Shown one piece after another: positions 58,522 through 64,000 of a DNA stretch of 64,000 nt. Below the pieces are notes generated by a model, which saw only the letters and a program-made list of their open reading frames with translations, made no database searches and was not told where the DNA came from. The stretch lies in contig NZ_KE386573.1 of NCBI RefSeq assembly GCF_000427685.1, positions 2,836,938 to 2,900,937 on the forward strand, read 5' to 3'. The first letter of the stretch is position 1. Each line of letters starts with the position of its first letter. The stretch comes from Haloplanus natans DSM 17983 (GTDB lineage Archaea; Halobacteriota; Halobacteria; Halobacteriales; Haloferacaceae). Both the position numbers and the translations under genes were made by a program.

Positions 58522-60204
58522 ATGAGTTCACTCGCCGACGGGCAGTCGATCGGAATCGGAGACACATCCACGGAACAACTCGCCACCGAGATCGGGTTGA
58601 CGGACGAGGAAATCGCGTGGCGAAAGGACTTCCTCGGATTCACCGACGAGGACGCCGAGCGACTGGAATCGCTCCGTGAAGTCGTCGACGCACGCGAGGA
58701 CGACCTCGTGGACGCCTTCCTCGACCCCATCCACGAACACGATCGAACCGAGGAGATCCTCGATCGGTCCCCGCGGGACGAGGCGGCCCTCAGACGGATC
58801 GTTTCGGGCTACTTCCGGATGCTCACCGGCGGGCAGTACGACCGGGAGTATTTCAAACACCGCACCCGGATCGGCAGTCTCCACGACCGCCTCGACATGC
58901 CGCTGCATTATTTTGGCGGCATGTTCGGCAACCTCATCAACACCGTCCTCGACGAACTGGCGACGGTCACGGTGGAGTCGGCGACGGCGGACCTACCTCC
59001 CGACCACCGCGACGCGGTGGCCGACGCCATCGAGGAGGGGTTCGAGACGGCGAAATCGGGGGTTCGTGGCATGAACCTCGACATGCAGGTGGTCAACGAC
59101 ACGTACCTGCACTCCTACTCTCAGGACCTGTACGAGGAGATCGAGGCGTCGCGGGAGTTGCGCGAGGAGATCGCCGACTCCATCGACGAAGTGCAGACCG
59201 AGGCGGCGAATGCAACCAAGCGAATGACACAGATCGATCACCTCGTCGACGAGCAGTCCGAGGGGACGGCCGACCTGTCGGGCGAGATCGCGGATCTGAG
59301 TGCGACCATCGAGGAGATCGCGGCGACGACGGACGACGTGGCCGACACGAGCGAGGAGGCCCGCGAAGCCGCCGCGACGGGCGACGACGCCGCCGCCGGC
59401 GCGATGGCGGCGATGGAGCGCGTCGAGGCGAAACAGACCGACATCGGCGAGGACGTGGAGGCGCTGGTCGACGCCATCGACGAGGTGGAAGGCATCGTCG
59501 AGGTGATCAACGACATCGCGAACCAGACGAACATCCTCGCCCTGAACGCCTCCATCGAGGCGGCGCGGGCGGGCGAGGCCGGCGACGGCTTCGCCGTCGT
59601 CGCCAACGAGGTCAAAAGTCTCGCGGAGGACACCCAGGAGCAGGCGAGTCGCGTCGAGGACATCATCGGCGAGGTGACGGAGCGTATCGACGACACGGCG
59701 GACAGCCTCGACGAGGCGGACGAGGCCATCGACCACGGCGCGGCCCGCGTCGACGAGACGCAGGCGGCCTTAGAGAGCATCGTGGACTCCGTGGAGTCAG
59801 TGGCGACGGGCATCGAGGAGGTGGCGGCGGCCACCGACGAACAGGCCGCGTCGAGTTCGGAACTGTCCAACATGGTCGACGATATCGCCGCCCGCGCCGA
59901 CGAGGTGACCGACGAAGTGGCCGAGGCCCTCGAGAGCGTCCGCTCGCAGTCCCGGCAGATCACGGTCATCGACGACGCCGTCGGCGACCTCGGCTCGACC
60001 GAGGCGGTCGACCTGACGGCCGTCACCGACGCCAGCCGAAGCGGGAGCGCGTGGGCAACTGACGGGGGGCCCCGGGCCGACGGCGGCATTCCTGCCGCCC
60101 TGCGCGACGAGTTGCCGGACGGGATGCCCGACGCGGTGCTCGAAGGGATGGACGAGGCGACGCTTCGGAAGATTGCCCAAAGCGGCGCGGACCGGCCGTT
60201 CTGA
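58522..60204 (+). CDS. HemAT-type globin-coupled aerotaxis transducer
   Basis: A 560-residue soluble chemotaxis transducer. Residues 30-190 are a globin sensor that binds heme; the proximal His is probably in [20 protein letters not shown] (near 118). Residues 210-520 are the methyl-accepting signalling helices with the tip [20 protein letters not shown] and [20 protein letters not shown]. Heptad-rich methylation regions flank it. It has no membrane segment, as in known HemATs, and should signal oxygen to CheA. A strong Shine-Dalgarno GGGAGG lies just before the ATG, unusual in this window. Confidence 0.93.
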   Translation: MSSLADGQSIGIGDTSTEQLATEIGLTDEEIAWRKDFLGFTDEDAERLESLREVVDAREDDLVDAFLDPIHEHDRTEEILDRSPRDEAALRRIVSGYFRMLTGGQYDREYFKHRTRIGSLHDRLDMPLHYFGGMFGNLINTVLDELATVTVESATADLPPDHRDAVADAIEEGFETAKSGVRGMNLDMQVVNDTYLHSYSQDLYEEIEASRELREEIADSIDEVQTEAANATKRMTQIDHLVDEQSEGTADLSGEIADLSATIEEIAATTDDVADTSEEAREAAATGDDAAAGAMAAMERVEAKQTDIGEDVEALVDAIDEVEGIVEVINDIANQTNILALNASIEAARAGEAGDGFAVVANEVKSLAEDTQEQASRVEDIIGEVTERIDDTADSLDEADEAIDHGAARVDETQAALESIVDSVESVATGIEEVAAATDEQAASSSELSNMVDDIAARADEVTDEVAEALESVRSQSRQITVIDDAVGDLGSTEAVDLTAVTDASRSGSAWATDGGPRADGGIPAALRDELPDGMPDAVLEGMDEATLRKIAQSGADRPF

Positions 60205-60270
60205 GCCGGACTCCGGCGTTCGAGTGACGTACCGGATGGGTTTTCAATCGCGTCGACCCAACGGTGGCCA

Positions 60271-60831
60271 ATGGACAGACGGACGGCGCTGGTTGCGCTC
60301 GGATCGGTGCTCCCGACCGGTGGGTTAGCTGGCTGTCTCGGCGGCGCGGATCGGCCGGAGCCGGTCGATCTCTCGGGCGGCAAGGCGGACGATCAGGGCG
60401 GCATGATCGTCGGCAAACACGGCGGCCCAAACGGGCAGATATTCTACGCGGACAACAGCCCGGACGGGCACGACAATCCGGCGTGGTTCCACACGCTCGC
60501 GTTCGGCCTGTTTCGGTACTACTTCCGACACGAGCGACGCGGCTGGGAGGCAACGGCAATCTACGTCACCGACTACTCGTCGCTCGACTACGAACTGACC
60601 GAGCGGGACGGACGGCTGTACATGCCCGCACCGACCGCCGCCGAGACGTTCGGCGACGCGACGGCGATGACGTACGTGATGGAGAGTGCGGTGTACGGCG
60701 GGATGGGGCCGGAGCTACACCCGTTTTCGGCGGCCGAGGACGCGCGGGCGTTCGTCGAGGAGTACGGCGGGCGGACGGTGACGTTCGACGACGTGACGCC
60801 CCCGCTCATTTCGGAGTATACGTCGCGCTGA
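60271..60831 (+). CDS. NosL-like lipoprotein
   Basis: A 186-residue exported lipoprotein. The N-terminus MDRRTALVALGSVLPTGGLAGC combines a twin-Arg-type start and a lipobox. The mature part resembles NosL: KADDQGGMIVGKHGGPNGQI, a WFHTLAFGLFRYY segment, YVTDYSSLDYEL, and VYGGMGPELHPFSAAEDARA with EEYGGRTVTFDDV at the end. NosL delivers copper to nitrous oxide reductase, but no nosZ, nosD or nosF is nearby, and Met/Cys metal ligands are fewer than usual. Another metal-carrying role is possible. Confidence 0.7.
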   Translation: MDRRTALVALGSVLPTGGLAGCLGGADRPEPVDLSGGKADDQGGMIVGKHGGPNGQIFYADNSPDGHDNPAWFHTLAFGLFRYYFRHERRGWEATAIYVTDYSSLDYELTERDGRLYMPAPTAAETFGDATAMTYVMESAVYGGMGPELHPFSAAEDARAFVEEYGGRTVTFDDVTPPLISEYTSR

Positions 60832-60939
60832 CAGGTGTCGGGACTGGCTGGGTCGTAGCATCGATAAAATGTGGGAGTTGGTCTGAAGCCGAGTCGACTC
60901 GCAGGCGTCGGGGGTAAGTGACTGAGGCGCGCGCCGAAC

Positions 60940-62628
60940 TTACATCGCGCCGCCCATGCCACCCATGCCACCCATGCCGCCGCCCATGCCGCCGCCCATG
61001 CCGCCGGCGCCGGGGCCGCCCTCGTCGCCGCCGTCGTCGCTGCCGCCGCCCTTGAGGTCGCCGGCCGCGATGACGTCGTCGATGCGGAGGATCATAACAG
61101 CTGCCTCGGTGGCGCTCTCGATGGCCTGGGTTTTGACGCGGAGGGGTTCTACGACACCGTCTTCCTCCATGTCGACCACGTCGCCGGTGTAGGCGTCGAG
61201 GCCGGCCGAAAGGTTGCCCTCACTGTGGCTGGCACGGAGTTCGACCAGCGAGTCGATGGGGTCGAGACCGGCGTTCTCGGCGAGGGTGCGCGGGATGATG
61301 TCCACGGCCTCGGCGAACGCCTCGACGGCGAGGGCCTCGCGGCCGTCGACGTCGTCGGCGTAGTCGCGCAGCCCGAGCGCGAGTTCCGACTCGGGGGCAC
61401 CGCCGCCGGGCAGGACCTTGCCGTCCTCCAGCGTGGTGCGGACGACGCCGAGCGAGTCCTCGACCGCGCGCTCGACTTCGTCGACGACGTGTTCGGTGCC
61501 GCCGCGGAGGACGAGCGTCACGGACTTGGCCTCGGCCACGTCCTCGACGAAGATGCGCTCGTCGCCACCGATGTCCTTCTGGGCGACGGAGCCGGCGAAG
61601 CCGAGGTCGTCCTCGGTCAGGTCGTCGACGCTCCCGACGACCGTGCCGCCGGTCGAGCGGGCGAGCCGCGAGAGGTCCGAATCCTTCGCGCGGCGGACGG
61701 CGAGGATGCCCTCCTGGGCCAGGTAGTGCTGGGCCATGTCGTCGATGCCGTTACCCACGAAGACGACGTCGGCGCCGACCTCCTTGAGGTGGTCGACCAT
61801 CTCCTTCAGCTGTTTCTCCTCCTGATCGAGGAACTGCTGGAGCTGGTCGGGGTCGGTGACGTTGACCTCGGCGTCGATCTCGGTCTCCTTGACTTCGAGC
61901 GCGCCGTCGATCAGCGCGATATCGGCGTCCTCGACCGCGTAGGGCATGCTGTCGCTGACGCGTTCCTTGTCGACGATGACGCCCTCGATGAGCTCGGAGT
62001 TGTCGATGGCGCCGCCGACGACCTTCTCGATGGAGACGTTGTCGGTGTCGACACCGTCGTCGTCGCGCACGGCGAGGACGGCGTCGACCACGAGATCCGC
62101 GAGCTGGTCCTTGGCGCTCTCGGCGCCCTTGCCCGTCATCGCCGTCGCGGCGATTTTGACGAGCGTCTCGCGGTCGTCCGGGGAGACGTCGATGGCGTTC
62201 TCTTCGAGGATCTCCTTTGCCTTCTCCGCGGCCCGGCGGTACCCCTGGGCCAGCGTCGTCGGGTGGATGTCCTGGTCGATGAGCTCTTCGGCCTCGTCGA
62301 GGAGTTCACCAGCGACGACGACGGCCGTCGTGGTGCCGTCGCCGACCTCGTCTTCCTGGGTCTCCGAGACCTCGACGATCATATTCGCGGCGGGGTGGTC
62401 GATGTCCATCTCCTTCAGGATCGTGACGCCGTCGTTCGTGACGACGACGCTCCCGCCGGAGTCGACGAGCATCTTGTCCATCCCTTTCGGGCCGAGTGTG
62501 GTCCGTACGGCCTCCGCGACGGCCTTGCCGGCCGTGATGTTCATCGTCTGGGCGTCTTTGCCCTGCGTTCGCTGGGAGTCCTCGCCGAGAATGATCATCG
62601 GCTGGCCTTGCTGCATTCGCTGAGACAT
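60940..62628 (-). CDS. cct: Thermosome subunit
   Basis: A 562-residue group II chaperonin subunit forming the double-ring folding chamber. It has the N-terminal [20 protein letters not shown], the ATPase motif [15 protein letters not shown] (near 98), the apical domain (about 215-370) and the conserved [17 protein letters not shown] near 405. The C-terminus is a Gly/Met tail ([12 protein letters not shown]), typical of haloarchaeal thermosomes and located inside the cavity. A TATA box 26-32 nt upstream marks its own promoter. Confidence 0.96.
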   Translation of the reverse strand: MSQRMQQGQPMIILGEDSQRTQGKDAQTMNITAGKAVAEAVRTTLGPKGMDKMLVDSGGSVVVTNDGVTILKEMDIDHPAANMIVEVSETQEDEVGDGTTTAVVVAGELLDEAEELIDQDIHPTTLAQGYRRAAEKAKEILEENAIDVSPDDRETLVKIAATAMTGKGAESAKDQLADLVVDAVLAVRDDDGVDTDNVSIEKVVGGAIDNSELIEGVIVDKERVSDSMPYAVEDADIALIDGALEVKETEIDAEVNVTDPDQLQQFLDQEEKQLKEMVDHLKEVGADVVFVGNGIDDMAQHYLAQEGILAVRRAKDSDLSRLARSTGGTVVGSVDDLTEDDLGFAGSVAQKDIGGDERIFVEDVAEAKSVTLVLRGGTEHVVDEVERAVEDSLGVVRTTLEDGKVLPGGGAPESELALGLRDYADDVDGREALAVEAFAEAVDIIPRTLAENAGLDPIDSLVELRASHSEGNLSAGLDAYTGDVVDMEEDGVVEPLRVKTQAIESATEAAVMILRIDDVIAAGDLKGGGSDDGGDEGGPGAGGMGGGMGGGMGGMGGMGGAM

Positions 62629-62653
62629 AATCGGTCGTTGATTGATTGTGATT

Positions 62654-62660
62654 CTATAAA
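62654..62660 (-). promoter_or_regulatory. TATA box of the thermosome gene
   Basis: Minus-strand TTTATAG, in the run CTTTTTTATAGAATC, ends 26 nt before the ATG at 62628. It is the clearest promoter of the window and predicts a nearly leaderless mRNA. Confidence 0.6.
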
Positions 62661-62811
62661 AAAGTTGTGTTTTGCTGTGTGGGATACCCTCACGCGGTCA
62701 CGGGATTAGCCGAATCGGGCAGCAACGTGAGGGTGGGGGTATATCGTTACTCGATACCACGGACCGAGCGGTGGCGGTGGCGGCTCGCGGGTCAAAAATG
62801 CGTCAGCCGCG

Positions 62812-63354
62812 TCAGTTCGACGGCTGGAGGTCCGCACCGCGGGTCAGTTCGTTGTGCTTGCGTTCGAGGAAGCCGTAGACGGCGCCGTGGGGCGCCCCGT
62901 CGAGCAACATCTCGGCGGCCCGGCGAACGGCCTGAACCTCCTCCGGCTGGCCGATGATACCGAGGGTCGTGCCGTAGATCACGACTTCGGCGCCCGTGAG
63001 CTCCTCCATCAGTTCGCGGGTCCGACCGTCCTCGCCGATGAGGCGGCCTTTCTGTCGCTGGAGGTCGTTTTTGTTTCGCGTGGCGTCGTCGATGTCGATG
63101 AGGTCGAACATCCGCATATCGTCGTCGAGCAGGGAGAGCGCCGCGTCGGGACGGAATCCACGACCGATGGCGCGGACGATGTCCGGCGCCACCAGCGCGG
63201 TGACGGGGTCACCGACGGCGTCGATGGCGACGCTCCCGCTCTCGCTGTCGATGTCGAGGCGGACATCGGCACGTCGCTCGATTTCGCGCATCGTCTCGCC
63301 ACCGTCGCCGATGAGAACGCCGAGACGGTCCTGCGGAACCTTCACGTGCTGCAT
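62812..63354 (-). CDS. KH-domain RNA-binding protein (Dim2/Krr1-like)
   Basis: A 180-residue protein with two KH domains (residues 5-60 and 95-165). The first has VLIGDGGETMREIERRADVR and the second GRLIGEDGRTRELMEELTGA, both with the GxxG-type RNA-binding loop. It corresponds to the archaeal homologue of eukaryotic Dim2/Krr1, which contacts pre-rRNA near the 3' end of 16S rRNA. The RIO1 kinase gene lies 45 nt upstream on the same strand; the pairing is conserved in archaea and suggests small-subunit maturation. Confidence 0.9.
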   Translation of the reverse strand: MQHVKVPQDRLGVLIGDGGETMREIERRADVRLDIDSESGSVAIDAVGDPVTALVAPDIVRAIGRGFRPDAALSLLDDDMRMFDLIDIDDATRNKNDLQRQKGRLIGEDGRTRELMEELTGAEVVIYGTTLGIIGQPEEVQAVRRAAEMLLDGAPHGAVYGFLERKHNELTRGADLQPSN

Positions 63355-63399
63355 ACCCGCCGATACCGGCCGTAGCGGTTTAAGCGTTCTCGCTCGGGG

Positions 63400-64000
63400 C
63401 TACGGCTCCGCGTCGACCGCCGTCACGAACGAACGCAGGTCCCCGGAGTCGACGTCGAGCCCCTGCCGGCTGAAAAAGGAGGCGACGTTCCGGCAGTCCC
63501 GTTCCAGAAAGTCGTCGGCGTTCGGGTGGTGGACCGTCACCGCCTGCCCCAGATCGATCACTACCAACTCGCCGTCGTGGATGATCAGGTTGTACTCCGA
63601 GAGGTCGCCGTGGACCAAACCGGCGCCGTAGAGCCGGCGCATATACTCCCGGACCACCTCGAACGCCGTCTCGGGGTTCTCCACTGTCACTTCGGCCAGC
63701 CGCCGGGCGCGCTCCTCGACCAGTCCCACTAACTCCATCACGAGAACGTTGCGCTCGACGGCGATAGGTTCCGGCACACGGACGCCCGCCTGCCGCGCAC
63801 GGCGCAGGTTCGCGAACTCCTTTTTCGTCCACGCGAGCACGATTTTTTTCTTGTCCGAGCCGATCCCCTCGAAGCGCGGATCGCCTTCCAGATACTCCCG
63901 CATCTGCTGGAAGTTCGAGGCGTTGATGCGGTAGATTTTGACCGCCACGTCCCGGTCGTCGGCTCCGAGCGCCTCGTAGACGTTCGCCTCCTTCCCCGTC
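63400..64000 (-). CDS. rio1: RIO1-type serine/threonine kinase, partial (5' end beyond the window)
   Basis: Atypical kinase/ATPase for late 40S-like subunit maturation. The visible 200 residues begin in TGKEANVYEALGADDRDVAV, the glycine-poor ATP loop, followed by KIYRINASNFQQMREYLEGD, the catalytic loop LVHGDLSEYNLII and the metal-binding VIDLGQAV. The N-terminal winged helix lies outside the window. The C-terminus ends soon after the kinase core with SFVTAVDAEP. It is followed by the KH gene on the same strand, and the initiation-factor gene eIF1A often precedes this pair in archaea. Confidence 0.93.
   Translation of the reverse strand, partial: TGKEANVYEALGADDRDVAVKIYRINASNFQQMREYLEGDPRFEGIGSDKKKIVLAWTKKEFANLRRARQAGVRVPEPIAVERNVLVMELVGLVEERARRLAEVTVENPETAFEVVREYMRRLYGAGLVHGDLSEYNLIIHDGELVVIDLGQAVTVHHPNADDFLERDCRNVASFFSRQGLDVDSGDLRSFVTAVDAEP

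Overview
The window is chromosomal DNA from a haloarchaeon (class Halobacteria). Several things point there: high GC with acidic proteins, archaeal-type glycolytic enzymes (type II GAPDH, Pgk), eukaryote-like ribosomal proteins (L10e, L18Ae, L31e, L39e), a thermosome, prefoldin, aIF-6, RIO1, HalX and DICT sensors, HemAT, Tat lipoproteins, and TATA boxes about 25 nt upstream of start codons (leaderless transcripts). I cannot fix the genus from this sequence alone.

Layout. 0-9.9 kb is core metabolism and housekeeping (response regulator, gap, pgk, hsp20, an ATP-grasp ligase, rpl10e, ppc, nucS, a DICT sensor). 10.1-24.1 kb is a catabolic island: a tripartite tricarboxylate transporter (tctC-tctA-tctB), two class III CoA-transferases, a TIM-barrel isomerase, a FAD/Fe-S 2-hydroxyacid dehydrogenase, a crotonase homologue lacking both usual catalytic glutamates, a D-2-hydroxyacid dehydrogenase and a tartrate/D-malate-type dehydrogenase. 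Together they look like uptake and oxidation of a small hydroxy- or dicarboxylic acid. 24-38 kb holds a HalX regulator with a repeat-rich secreted protein, a membrane protein with a winged helix, thiDN, mutS, a ThDP enzyme, a small flavoprotein, phhB, an FKBP, mutL and a PfkB kinase. 38.4-40.8 kb is a compact four-gene operon containing two DUF2589 proteins, a helix-hairpin-helix protein and a small unknown protein; it is the best candidate here for an uncharacterised system.

41.7-47.9 kb is a mosaic, AT-rich accessory stretch to the left of a tRNA-Phe gene. It holds an IS6-type transposase with an early stop, an IclR C-terminal fragment, an HTH/TumE-like toxin-antitoxin pair whose toxin has lost its end at an IS200/IS605-type hairpin, a decayed tnpB, a 21-bp copy of the tRNA-Phe 3' end (att scar), and four stem-loops sharing an 11-nt loop motif. 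47.9-64 kb returns to core genes: C2H2 microprotein, proteasome-like protein, the rpl39e-rpl31e-tif6-rpl18a-pfdA-ftsY operon, a decayed CocE/NonD hydrolase, thpR, TPR and DUF424 proteins, a cysteine desulfurase, HemAT, a NosL-like lipoprotein, a thermosome subunit and the KH-RIO1 pair.

A notable non-coding feature is a pair of 82-bp nested palindromes (13644-13725 and 42968-43049). Each lies between convergent genes and overlaps a stop codon. The outer arms differ in sequence between copies yet remain complementary within each copy, which suggests a selected structure.
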